NCBI GenBank assembly: GCA_965217685.1
Contig: CBDCIZ010000003.1
Location: 4,680,468-4,744,467, forward strand
From: Aurantimonas sp965217685
Lineage (GTDB): Bacteria > Pseudomonadota > Alphaproteobacteria > Rhizobiales > Rhizobiaceae
Direction of reading: 5' to 3'
Length of the DNA stretch: 64,000 bases
Shown: piece after piece, positions 17,384-26,057 of the stretch
Layout of the letters: each line of letters begins with the position of its first letter
Numbering within the stretch: the stretch's first letter is position 1
Program-made: the position numbers and the translations under genes
Notes under the pieces: model-generated
Database searches by the model: none
The model's input: the letters and a program-made list of their open reading frames with translations, nothing else
Told to the model about the DNA's origin: nothing

Positions 17384-18114
17384 CTCCCTCCACCGAAACA
17401 AACGCACGTATTGATCTTGCGGCGGCTTATCGCCTGTTCGCTGAACTCGGCTGGCACGAACTGATCTACAACCATATAACCGTGCGTGTACCGGGTACGG
17501 AGCATTTTCTAATCAATCCGTTCGGACTGCTTTACCGCGAGGTCAATGCATCGAATCTCGTCAAGGTCGATCTCCACGGCAATATCGTGGGCCACTCCGA
17601 CTATCCGATCAATCCCGCGGGATTCATTGTTCATGCCGCAGTCCACAGCGCCAGAGAAGATGTCGGATGCGTCATTCATACGCATACGACCACCGGGCTT
17701 GCGGTTGCGTGCCAGCGGGACGGGTTGCTGCCGATGTCCTTCCCATCAATGTTTTATACGCAGCGGCTCGCCTATCACGAGTTTGAGGGGATCACAGTTG
17801 ATTCAGACGAATGTGCGCGGCTGGCGGATGATCTTGGCGACAAGTACGCGATGATTTTGCGTAATCACGGCTTGCTGGCGTGCGGTCGAACGGTCAGCGA
17901 TGCATTTGCCGAAATTTACCACCTGCAGCGCGCGTGCGACGTACAGATCGCCGCGCAGGCATCGGGCGCGGCGTTGACAATACCGGATCATTGGATTGGT
18001 TTGAAGGCAGCGGCGCAACACGATCGACTCGCGCGTTCTGGAACTCAGAATCAGCTTTTGTGGAACGCGATGGTGCGTTGGATGGATCAGGTGGACCCGA
18101 GTTTCCGATCATGA
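17362..18114 (+). CDS. Class II aldolase/adducin family protein (second copy)
   Basis: A 250-residue paralogue of the protein at 8025-8822. It shares HELIYNHITVRVPG, FLINPFGLLYREV, the metal-binding IHTHTTTGL and MILRNHGLLACG. The start at 17362 is supported by GAGGAG eight bases upstream. It lies between the ApbA-like reductase and the P450 in one operon. Having two of these proteins in a block otherwise made of monooxygenases suggests a retro-aldol or decarboxylation step after ring oxidation. No substrate can be assigned. Confidence 0.85.
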   Translation: MPPLEPPTPSTETNARIDLAAAYRLFAELGWHELIYNHITVRVPGTEHFLINPFGLLYREVNASNLVKVDLHGNIVGHSDYPINPAGFIVHAAVHSAREDVGCVIHTHTTTGLAVACQRDGLLPMSFPSMFYTQRLAYHEFEGITVDSDECARLADDLGDKYAMILRNHGLLACGRTVSDAFAEIYHLQRACDVQIAAQASGAALTIPDHWIGLKAAAQHDRLARSGTQNQLLWNAMVRWMDQVDPSFRS

Positions 18115-18154
18115 ACGGGTATCGCCACAAACCGGGTAAAGGTGCAGAAAGGCG

Positions 18155-20476
18155 ATGATAGAGCGCGATCAGGGCAGTGCGTGTCCGATGAACGAAGCGC
18201 TTGCCGCTATACCATCCGCCTGTCCCTTGTCGGCAAACGCACAGGCCTTCGACATGTTCGATGGGCCGTATCAAGTCGATCCCGCTGCCTCGTTGCGCTG
18301 GTCGCGCGCAGAGGAGCCGGTATTTTTCAGCCAGAAGCTTGGCTATTGGATTGTCACTCGATACGACGATGTGAAGACGGTATTCCGTGATAATGTTACC
18401 TTTTCACCCGCGATCGCGCTGGAGAAGATGACGCCTAGCTCGGCCGAGGCCGAGGCGGTGCTAAAAAAATATAATTATGGCATGAATCGCACCCTAGTGA
18501 ATGAGGACGAACCTGTTCACATGGAGCGGCGCCGCGCGTTGATACACTCGTTCACGCCGGAAGAGCTCGTTCATCACGAGCCAATGGTCCGCAAGCTCAC
18601 GCGGCAATATGTCGACCGTTTTATTAATCGCGGCGAGGCTGATCTGGTCGACGAGATGTTCTGGGAAGTGCCACTGACGGTCGCGCTTCATTTTCTGGGT
18701 GTACCGCCCGAAGACATGGACACGCTGCGCGAATATTCCATCGCCCACACCGTCAACACCTGGGGTCGCCCGACGCCGGAGGAGCAAATCGCGGTTGCCG
18801 AGGCCGTAGGAAAGTTCTGGCAATATGCAGGCGGTGTGTTGGATCGGATGCGAATTGAGCCTGACGGCCATGGATGGATGCAATATGGCATCCGCAAGCA
18901 GGGTGAGTTGCCCGACGTCGTCACGGACTCATATCTGCATTCGATGATGATGGCCGGTATCGTCGCCGCACATGAAACCACGGCCCATGCTTCGGCCAAC
19001 GCGCTGCGCATTCTGCTAGAGGATCGCGATGCATGGGACGATATCTGCGCTGATCCATCGTTGATCCCCAACGCGGTTGAGGAATGCCTGCGCTATTCAG
19101 GATCGGTGGTCGCGTGGCGGCGGATCGCCATGGCGGACACCAAGTTTGGCGATGTCGCGATCCCGGCGGGAGCAAAGCTGCTGATTGTCAGTGCTTCGGC
19201 CAATCACGATGAACGGCATTTTGAGAATCCTGACAAGCTCGACATCTACCGTGACAATACCACCGACCACCTGACGTTTGGGTATGGCAGCCATCAGTGC
19301 ATGGGCAAGAACCTGGCGCGGATGGAGATGCGCATCTTCTTTGAGGAACTGAGCAAGCGTCTGCCGCACATGGAACTGGTTCCCGGCCAGGACTTCACGT
19401 TCGTTCCAAGTACCTCTTTCCGCGGCCCGGATCATGTCAGGGTACGCTGGAACCCCGCACTCAATCCGGAGCGGTGCTATCCTAGGATTCTCGATCGATC
19501 ATCGTCGTTCCCGATCGGCGCACCGGTCAGCGCGGCGGTCGCTCGGCAGGTGACGGTAAAGAGCGTTCAGCGCGAGGCCGAGGGGGTCGCAAGCCTGACA
19601 CTTGCCGACCCGCATGGCCGAAATCTGCCGCATTGGTCGCCTGGCGCACACATCGACATGCTGGTCGGTGATTATGTGCGTAAATACTCGCTCTGTGGTG
19701 AACCAGGCGCCGCTAATCTTACAGTTGCCGTGCTGCGATCGGCCGATGGTCGGGGAGGGTCGAACTACATTCATGACATGCTCAGTGCAGGTGATACTGT
19801 GCGTATCCGCGGCCCGAAAAATCACTTTCGGCTTGATGAGCGAGCCGATCGCTTCGTGCTGATCGCCGGCGGTATAGGCATCACCCCAATTGTCGCCATC
19901 GCCGATCGATTAAAGGCGCTGGGTAAGGAGTATGCCATTCATTACGCCGTTCGAAGCAAAGTGGCAGCCGCTTTTACCGATCGGTTGCATCGCGATCACG
20001 CGGAGCACTTGAATCTTTACAACCGTGCAATGGGTGGCAGGCTGGATCTTGCCGCGCTTATCGCCGCGAGTCCGGCGGATGAGCAGATCTATGCATGCGG
20101 ACCCGAGCGCATGCTGACCGCGTTGGCCGGTCTGATGGAAAGTCGCGCGGAACGTCTACATGTCGAGCATTTTTCTTCGACGGCGACGACGCGCGACGCA
20201 GCCGATGAGAATCCGTTCGACGTCTACCTCAAGGACAGCGATCTAACGGTCCATGTGCCGACAGATCAAACGTTGCTCCACGCGCTTCGCAGTGCCGGCT
20301 TGGACGTCCCCAGCGATTGTGAGGAAGGTCTGTGCGGTACATGCGAAGTCGCGGTCACGCACGGTGCTATCGACCACCGCGACATGGTGCTGACGACCGG
20401 AGAGCGCGCGGCCAACGATCGCATGATGGCATGCTGTTCGCGCGCGTACGGCAGGACGCTGACGCTCGAACTCTAG
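18155..20476 (+). CDS. Self-sufficient cytochrome P450, CYP116B type
   Basis: A 773-residue fusion in the order P450 (about 1-440), FMN/NADPH reductase of phthalate dioxygenase reductase type (about 455-670), and [2Fe-2S] ferredoxin (about 690-773). The haem ligand is Cys382 in FGYGSHQCMGKN; the I-helix reads AGIVAAHETTAH and the ExxR pair is E310-x2-R313. The reductase has RKYSLCG and AGGIGITPI; the ferredoxin has CEEGLCGTCEV. Length and order match P450RhF-like CYP116B enzymes, which hydroxylate or O-dealkylate aromatics without partner proteins. The next gene is hmgA, seven bases on, so the P450 may feed a homogentisate-type ring. Confidence 0.95.
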   Translation: MIERDQGSACPMNEALAAIPSACPLSANAQAFDMFDGPYQVDPAASLRWSRAEEPVFFSQKLGYWIVTRYDDVKTVFRDNVTFSPAIALEKMTPSSAEAEAVLKKYNYGMNRTLVNEDEPVHMERRRALIHSFTPEELVHHEPMVRKLTRQYVDRFINRGEADLVDEMFWEVPLTVALHFLGVPPEDMDTLREYSIAHTVNTWGRPTPEEQIAVAEAVGKFWQYAGGVLDRMRIEPDGHGWMQYGIRKQGELPDVVTDSYLHSMMMAGIVAAHETTAHASANALRILLEDRDAWDDICADPSLIPNAVEECLRYSGSVVAWRRIAMADTKFGDVAIPAGAKLLIVSASANHDERHFENPDKLDIYRDNTTDHLTFGYGSHQCMGKNLARMEMRIFFEELSKRLPHMELVPGQDFTFVPSTSFRGPDHVRVRWNPALNPERCYPRILDRSSSFPIGAPVSAAVARQVTVKSVQREAEGVASLTLADPHGRNLPHWSPGAHIDMLVGDYVRKYSLCGEPGAANLTVAVLRSADGRGGSNYIHDMLSAGDTVRIRGPKNHFRLDERADRFVLIAGGIGITPIVAIADRLKALGKEYAIHYAVRSKVAAAFTDRLHRDHAEHLNLYNRAMGGRLDLAALIAASPADEQIYACGPERMLTALAGLMESRAERLHVEHFSSTATTRDAADENPFDVYLKDSDLTVHVPTDQTLLHALRSAGLDVPSDCEEGLCGTCEVAVTHGAIDHRDMVLTTGERAANDRMMACCSRAYGRTLTLEL

Positions 20477-20482
20477 GAGAAG

Positions 20483-21814
20483 ATGAGTGGACGGAATGCA
20501 AAAGTACACACAGCAGCAAGATCAGTTCTCGAACCCGTGACCGATTACATCCCGGGTTTCGCAAACCACGTGTCGAGTGAGGCGGTCGAGGGGGCGTTGC
20601 CGATTGGGCGCAATGCACCGCAGCGCCCGGCTTTTGGGCTGTACACCGAGCAATTGTCTGGCACGGCATTCACTGCGCCGCGTCATGAAAACCGGCGTAG
20701 CTGGCTGTACCGGATGCGCCCCACCGCAGACCATCCGGCGTATCGCCCGTATGACGGCGCTCGCCGGTTTGCCCCTGGTAACAGCAAAGTACCGATTGCA
20801 CCCAATCGGCTACGCTGGAGTCCGATGGGGATGCCCGCCGAACCGGTCGACTGGATTGACGGCATGACAACGATGCTTGCGAACCGCGATCCCGCTGATT
20901 TGTCGGGCGTCGCGGTTCACGCTTACGCTGCAAACAAGGACATGGATCGACGTGTGTTCATGAATGCAGACGGCGAATTGCTGTTTATTCCCGAATATGG
21001 CCGGCTGTTATTGCTCACCGAACTCGGACGCGTTGACATCGCGCCTGGCCATATCGCGCTAATACCGAGGGGTGTGCGATTTCGTGTGATCCTGCCTGAT
21101 CAACAGGCACGCGGCTATGTCGCGGAAAACTACGGCAGCCTGTTTCGTCTGCCCGACTTGGGACCGATCGGCGCCAATGGGCTGGCCAACCCGCGCGACT
21201 TCGAAACCCCCATCGCGTGGTTTGAGGATAGCGACGAGCCTACCGATGTTGTCCAGAAGTTCATGGGTTCATTGTGGACGATGACACTCGATCACAGTCC
21301 ACTTGATGTCGTGGCCTGGCATGGCAATCTGGCACCCTGGCGTTACGATCTTGCACTATTCAACGCGATCAATACGGTAAGTTTTGATCATCCCGACCCC
21401 TCAATCTTCACGGTGCTGACCTCGCCGAGCGAGGTGCCCGGCCGCGCCAATGCCGACTTCGTGATCTTTCCACCGCGGTGGATGGTCGCCGAAGATACTT
21501 TCCGCCCGCCTTGGTTTCACCGCAACGTCATGTCGGAAGCGATGGGGCTGATCACCGGAGCGTATGATGCCAAGGCCGAGGGGTTTCAGGCAGGGGGACT
21601 GTCGCTCCATAATCTGATGGCCGGGCATGGTCCAGATGTCTCCAGCTGGCGCGCGGCCTCCGACGCCGACCTCAAGCCGCATAGGATCGAGGGGACGATG
21701 GCGTTCATGGTCGAAAGTTGCTGGCCATATCGACCGACCGAACATGCGCTCGCCTGTGCACAACTCGATTATGACACGGTCTGGTCGGACTTCCCCAAGG
21801 CATCGCTGACATGA
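20483..21814 (+). CDS. hmgA: Homogentisate 1,2-dioxygenase
   Basis: A 443-residue ring-cleaving dioxygenase. Family signatures are EQLSGTAFTAPRHENRRSWL near residue 60 and the iron-binding segment FHRNVMSEAMGLI with HNLMAGHGPD, which supply two His and one Glu. Length is normal and no disruption is seen. It opens homogentisate to maleylacetoacetate. A GGAGAAG site precedes the ATG. The stop overlaps the start of the next frame (ATGA), which is the broken fumarylacetoacetase gene, so the ancestral operon was translationally coupled. With both following genes dead, its product needs another route, or enzymes encoded elsewhere. Confidence 0.95.
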   Translation: MSGRNAKVHTAARSVLEPVTDYIPGFANHVSSEAVEGALPIGRNAPQRPAFGLYTEQLSGTAFTAPRHENRRSWLYRMRPTADHPAYRPYDGARRFAPGNSKVPIAPNRLRWSPMGMPAEPVDWIDGMTTMLANRDPADLSGVAVHAYAANKDMDRRVFMNADGELLFIPEYGRLLLLTELGRVDIAPGHIALIPRGVRFRVILPDQQARGYVAENYGSLFRLPDLGPIGANGLANPRDFETPIAWFEDSDEPTDVVQKFMGSLWTMTLDHSPLDVVAWHGNLAPWRYDLALFNAINTVSFDHPDPSIFTVLTSPSEVPGRANADFVIFPPRWMVAEDTFRPPWFHRNVMSEAMGLITGAYDAKAEGFQAGGLSLHNLMAGHGPDVSSWRAASDADLKPHRIEGTMAFMVESCWPYRPTEHALACAQLDYDTVWSDFPKASLT

Positions 21815-22168
21815 CCGGGATCGACGAAACAAACGACCTGGCATTGACCAGTTGGATTCCGGATGCGAACGGACACCGTGATTTTCCGATACAAAATCTT
21901 CCATGCGTCGGGCGGCTGCGACCTTCAGCCCGGCGACCTGCTTGGCACCGGCACCATCTCAGCTCCCGATGACGATGGTCTTGGCAGCCTCATCGAGATG
22001 ACCCGCGGCGGCAAGCATCCTATCACCCTTCCGAGTTGAGAAACGCGCGCTTTCCTGATTGACGGCGACGAGATTACCCTGACCGCGACAGCGCGCGCGG
22101 ACGGCTACGTACCAATCGGATTTGAAACAGCCCAAGCGATCGCGCGGCCCGCGGTTGTGACGATGTGA
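21811..22168 (+). pseudogene. fahA: Fumarylacetoacetase remnant with a large internal deletion
   Basis: The first 33 or so codons (SWIPDANGHRDFPIQNLP) match the start of fumarylacetoacetase. At about 21905 the reading jumps, in another frame, to the C-terminal part (DLQPGDLLGTGTISAPDD, then GSLIEMTRGGKHPI). That part is further broken by an in-frame TGA at 22037-22039, where the family has Gly before GETR, and ends ETRAFLIDGDEITL...YVPIGF. About 300 codons of a roughly 420-codon gene are gone, including the active-site region. It overlaps hmgA at its start and the maiA remnant at its end, preserving the ancestral operon order. Confidence 0.9.
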
Positions 22169-22801
22169 TGCTGCGACTTCATGGCTATTGGCGTTCCGGC
22201 GCCTCTTACAGAACGCGTATCGCATTGGCGCTGAAAGGTCTTGATTTCGAACAAAGCACTTATGACTTGCGTGGCGGCGTGCAACGCCGCCCGCTTTATA
22301 CCGCGCTCAATCCGCAGGGTCTCGTACCGGCGCTGGAGACCGAAGAATGCATTCTGACGCAGAGTTCCGCGATCCTTGAATAGCTGGAGGAATGCTATCC
22401 CGAACCTCCGCTGCTGCCTCCTGATCCGGATGGCCGCGCGATTGTCCGGGCGATGGCAGCCATCATCGGCTCCGACATCCATCCGCTCCACAATTTGCGG
22501 GTATTGACCGCACTTTGCAATGAACTCGGTGGAGACGACGCCGCGTTTGGACACTGGATCGCGTGCTGGATCGAGGGGGGCGCTAGAGTTTATGATCCGG
22601 CATCATGGCGGCGGATTCTCCTATGGCGATGATCCGACATTTGTCGATTGCTATCTTGTCCCTCAGATTTATTCCGCAGAGCGGTTCAAAGTCGATCTGT
22701 CTTCTTTCCCGATGCTGGTTTCTGTCGGCAAACGAGCCAGAGCGCTGCCTTCCTTCGCAGCCGCCCGTCCTGATCGGCAACCGGATGCCGACAGGCCGTA
22801 A
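22168..22801 (+). pseudogene. maiA: Maleylacetoacetate isomerase remnant (nonsense and frameshift)
   Basis: A nearly full-length glutathione-transferase-like maleylacetoacetate isomerase. It begins MLRLHGYWRSGASYRTRIAL and contains NPQGLVPALE. A TAG at 22381-22383 replaces the Tyr of the family's ILEYLEE. The reading then resumes (CYPEPPLLPPDPDGRA, SDIHPLHNLRVL) until a G6 run at 22575-22580, where one extra G shifts the frame. The C-terminal part (HHGGGFSYGDDPTFVD, LVPQIYSAERF) continues in the new frame to the TAA at 22799. Two separate lesions plus the ruined neighbouring fahA make sequencing error unlikely as the whole explanation. Confidence 0.88.
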
Positions 22802-22829
22802 CGACGCATCACGTTAACGACGGGACGTA

Positions 22830-24026
22830 TCATCGGGCCGTTTGCATCGAATGGGTTGGACGCGGCAGGAGGAGGAAAAGCGCCGACGAAATGACGAATA
22901 GAAAAGCGCTGCCTATGATTGCGGCTGTGTAGCTGCCGGTGACATCACGAACGATCCCGTAACTGATTCCGCCTCCGGCCAGGCCGACATAGAACCATAT
23001 GGAAAGGAGGCCATAAAGCCCCGAATAATTGCGCAATCCGAACAGTCGAGCGCAGAAGAAGCTCATCAAGTCGAGCTCCGCTCCTATGCTCGCGCCGAAC
23101 ATAAGGATACCAATCACTAGCAGTGTGATGTTATTGCCGGCACTCAAAAGAACAACGGCGCCAGCCGCCGCGACAGCGAGGACAATAGCAGCCCAGCGCT
23201 CCGGATGGCTGAGATCTAGCAATCGCCCGACCAGCAGGCGGCTGACCATGACCGCGATTGCGAACACCGATAGCAGCCATCCGCCGGTCCGCAGGTCAAG
23301 TCCGAGACTGACGAGAAACGGTTGGAATTGCGTCACCAAGCCAAGCGATGCGGCGCTCACGAACAGCACGGCGATGCCAAGTATCCAGAAAGCCGGGCGC
23401 CGTAATGCCGTGGCGACATCGTCGCCCTGTATGGGCTCGCCATTGACCTGTCGCCTGGTTCCTGGCTGCATCAGGATTTGTGCCAAGCCGCCACCAAATA
23501 CCGCCAGAATGGCCAACAATAGGTAACCACCGCGCCAGCCAAGTGTACCCATTGTCATTGAAAGTATCGGGGGGAGCATCGCCGCAACTAACGCGATGCC
23601 AAACTGCGCAATTGCCAGCGCTGCCCCGCGTGATGCTCTGAATTGCACGGCGACCAGTCGAGTATAGGCCAGCGGTCCAGTAGCGCATCCAAGTACGTTG
23701 ATTACGATAAGTGCAATATAATATTCGTGCAAAACTCCGCTTAGCATTGACAGCCAGACAAACCCTAGTGCCAGGAATATCGCAGATAGGCCTGACATGA
23801 CGCGTACGCCGATACGGTCGATAAGGCGACCGACCAAGGGCAGGGTCAACGCCGTGATCGGCAAGGCAATAAGCGCGCCCGCAGTGCCTGCATTTGACCA
23901 GCCAAATTCGGTTTTAAGCGCCTGGAAGAACAGGCTTGATACTGCAGTATAGCTTGGTATTCCGAATCCCAGCCCGAACGTCGCCGCGGTCAGATTGCGC
24001 CAGCCCTGACGGAATTCGTTGTTCAT
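22830..24026 (-). CDS. MFS transporter
   Basis: A 398-residue major facilitator protein with about 12 hydrophobic segments. The inter-helix motif GRLIDRIGVRVM lies between helices 2 and 3 and GRLLDLSHPERW marks the second half. It resembles monocarboxylate and oxalate/formate-type carriers. It is convergent with the dead maiA and stands alone on its strand, so its substrate is unclear; an aromatic or organic acid is plausible given the surroundings. The upstream gap is AT-rich. Confidence 0.85.
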   Translation of the reverse strand: MNNEFRQGWRNLTAATFGLGFGIPSYTAVSSLFFQALKTEFGWSNAGTAGALIALPITALTLPLVGRLIDRIGVRVMSGLSAIFLALGFVWLSMLSGVLHEYYIALIVINVLGCATGPLAYTRLVAVQFRASRGAALAIAQFGIALVAAMLPPILSMTMGTLGWRGGYLLLAILAVFGGGLAQILMQPGTRRQVNGEPIQGDDVATALRRPAFWILGIAVLFVSAASLGLVTQFQPFLVSLGLDLRTGGWLLSVFAIAVMVSRLLVGRLLDLSHPERWAAIVLAVAAAGAVVLLSAGNNITLLVIGILMFGASIGAELDLMSFFCARLFGLRNYSGLYGLLSIWFYVGLAGGGISYGIVRDVTGSYTAAIIGSAFLFVISSALFLLLPRPTHSMQTAR

Positions 24027-24348
24027 GACACGATCGTCGGGTTTGTTCGACGCGGTGCATATCGCGGAGAGTGTAGGTGCGTCATGCTATCCAACAGAGT
24101 GTAAACTGATCTCGGCATGTTAGAACTCACTAGAAAATCCGACAATCATGTGCCCACTTTATTCTGAAAAGGAATAGCGTTCTGTTCTTCGAAAGAAAGA
24201 TTCCTCGATAACGTTCGGTAAATATAGCTAAAATGATAATTAAGAGAAGGGGAAATAAGAAAAATAATATATTTAAGTTGATGATGCATGCCGATTAGTT
24301 AGCATCCGACGCCAAGATCGAGCCATCTATGCCCGCCCAATACACTCG
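24027..24348. other. AT-rich intergenic stretch
   Basis: About 320 bases without a convincing gene. The part from about 24160 to 24300 is markedly AT-rich (for example AAATAAGAAAAATAATATAT) in an otherwise GC-rich window. It lies between divergent frames and may hold promoters for the MFS gene on the left and the weak ORF on the right. No repeat, tRNA or mobile-element end was recognised. Confidence 0.5.
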
Positions 24349-24999
24349 ATGGTACACCTCGCGTCAGGTTCTGCGGATGTCAGCGGTAACAGACTAGTAG
24401 AGGGTGACGCATACTATATTGATGGCTTTCTCGACGGGAAGGCAGGTGCTCAAAGCGCCGAGTTATGGCGGTCGGGCATCGTAAGAGATGGCGAGGGTCT
24501 CGGCTTAATCAGAGGTGCAGGTGTGTCGTCCACACGGCGAATGTTGCGTGCTATCAAAATGTTCGAATTAACACCAACATCAAAATGGTTGTGTCGTCTG
24601 GATACAATTATTGACTTCGAAGGCACCACAGGACTGCACTTCCATCCGGGTTCAGGTATCCGCTGTCTCCTGTCCGGCTGCTTGCGGACGCAATCGGAAA
24701 AAGGGGAGGATACCGAAAATAAGCAGCGTGGCGACGTCTGGTATGAGGAGGGTTTGTATCCAATTGTCTCGACCGTAGACGGAGGAGTGAAAACAACGTT
24801 TCTTCGTGGCATGATCCGGCCACCAGAATACCTCATCTACGGTGAAACCGCGACCTGGATTGAGGGCAAGAAGCCAACATTTGGCGGTTGGCGGTCATTG
24901 AAACAGGTGTCATCTCGCTGCGTTAGAGACAGGCGCGACGATGGGGTTCGAAAATCCCGTCGTCAGTACGTCAGCAAAACCGTAACCGTGTCGGTATAG
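24349..24999 (+). CDS. Cupin-like protein, doubtful or decaying ORF
   Basis: A 216-codon frame whose middle looks like a cupin: LHFHPGSGIRCLLSG gives an HxH-type metal motif and strand spacing, and DVWYEEGLYPIVS resembles the second half. The ends are poor. There is no ribosome site at the first ATG, and the last 40 or so residues (rich in Arg, Asp and Val) lack cupin character and overlap the 3' end of the convergent spore coat U gene by 37 bases. Base composition is lower in GC than the neighbours. It may be a truncated, transferred gene. No function is assigned. Confidence 0.4.
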   Translation: MVHLASGSADVSGNRLVEGDAYYIDGFLDGKAGAQSAELWRSGIVRDGEGLGLIRGAGVSSTRRMLRAIKMFELTPTSKWLCRLDTIIDFEGTTGLHFHPGSGIRCLLSGCLRTQSEKGEDTENKQRGDVWYEEGLYPIVSTVDGGVKTTFLRGMIRPPEYLIYGETATWIEGKKPTFGGWRSLKQVSSRCVRDRRDDGVRKSRRQYVSKTVTVSV

Positions 25000-25454
25000 G
25001 TGCCCGGAACCGGGTTTTGTCCCGGGGTTATCGAGCCAAACAGGGGTATGACATCGGAGACATTGCCGTCGGGCAGCGTCCTGCTGCCGCGGACCGCTTG
25101 CGTTCCGCCGGTCCCGTCGCCGAAGATATAAGCCCGGTTGACGTCAAGATACACCTGATAGCTCATTCTGTTCGCGCCTTTGGCGAGATAGCGCGCGGTC
25201 TGATTGCCGCTCTGTCCAGGGCTGAGCGTAAAATTGTAGTTGAGCGTGCCCGGGCCGGTGCAGGTCACCGTCATCGTCGTCTGGGTCGACACCCGCGCCT
25301 TGCTAATGGCGTCGTAATTGCCGAACGCCATTGGTGGCAACGAGATGGTGCAGCTGATCGCGTCTGCTGGCGCAGCAGTCAGCGTTCCCGCTGAGATCAA
25401 CGCGATCGCTGCCAGACGCGACGAAGCCCGGACTCGAAAAGCTTCGATTGTCAT
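24963..25454 (-). CDS. Spore coat U (SCPU) domain pilin-like protein
   Basis: A 163-residue secreted protein. A signal peptide runs to about AAPADA (residue 32), followed by an SCPU domain: CTISLPPMAFGNYDA, two Cys (CTISL and TCTGPG), and the C-terminal donor-like strand GTYTDTVTVLLTY. Such proteins are the major or minor subunits of Csu-type archaic chaperone-usher pili. It is the last gene of the minus-strand set chaperone, usher, SCPU, SCPU and is a paralogue of the neighbour at 25473-25967. It likely forms surface fibres for attachment. Confidence 0.87.
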   Translation of the reverse strand: MTIEAFRVRASSRLAAIALISAGTLTAAPADAISCTISLPPMAFGNYDAISKARVSTQTTMTVTCTGPGTLNYNFTLSPGQSGNQTARYLAKGANRMSYQVYLDVNRAYIFGDGTGGTQAVRGSRTLPDGNVSDVIPLFGSITPGQNPVPGTYTDTVTVLLTY

Positions 25455-25472
25455 CGCCGTCGCTCGGCCGGC

Positions 25473-25967
25473 TCAGTAGGTGATCGTGGCCGTGATCGTA
25501 TCAGCATATGATCCTGGCGTTGGCAGTTGGCCGGCGGGGATGCGGCCATAAACGTTGATGTTCTGCGCACCACCAGTCCCGGTTCCTGCAACCGTGTTGG
25601 TTCCAATCGTCGTGCCCCAGACCAGCGCGCGGGAAGTGTCGCTGTAAACGGAATATGTGAGCGTCTGCGTACCATTGGACATCTTGCGCGCGGCCACCGT
25701 GGCGCCGCTACCGCCGCCGGCGTCCAGACCGACGCTGTAGGTGGTGGTGTTGGTGCAACTCACCGAAAGCGTCGTCGTCGTATCCGTTTGAACGGAAGAG
25801 TAGGTACCGAACGCAAGGGGGCTGGCGGTGATCGAGCATGTCGCTGGTACGTTTGCGGAAACCGGCATCGAACTGTTGGTCGTGGCCGCCCGGGCGCTTC
25901 CCGTCCAGCCCGCAAGGGTGACCGCAAAGACCGTTACCGAGAGAGAGATACGAAGGAAGGTATTCAC
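25473..25967 (-). CDS. Spore coat U (SCPU) domain pilin-like protein
   Basis: A 164-residue exported SCPU protein. The GTG start at 25967 has GGAG nine bases upstream and gives a clean signal peptide (MNTFLRISLSVTVFAVTLAG, cleavage near ARA). A longer frame from 26012 adds a charged leader and was rejected. The mature part begins with NVPATCSITASPLAFGTYSS and ends GSYADTITATITY, matching Csu-type subunits that donate a strand to the chaperone and then to the next subunit. It lies 18 bases from the second subunit gene and 90 bases from the usher gene. Confidence 0.88.
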   Translation of the reverse strand: MNTFLRISLSVTVFAVTLAGWTGSARAATTNSSMPVSANVPATCSITASPLAFGTYSSVQTDTTTTLSVSCTNTTTYSVGLDAGGGSGATVAARKMSNGTQTLTYSVYSDTSRALVWGTTIGTNTVAGTGTGGAQNINVYGRIPAGQLPTPGSYADTITATITY

Positions 25968-26057
25968 GTTCAAGCACTCCGCCAGGGTTTTCTGTCGGGA
26001 AACTACACCCAATGGCTTAAGATTGGATTGCGAGGGGCAAGGACGCCTGTATTGCCC

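Noticed and set aside
22575..22580. G6 run as a programmed frameshift or simple sequencing error in maiA
   Set aside because: A separate nonsense codon upstream and the gutted fahA next to it indicate true decay; a slip alone would not restore the protein.
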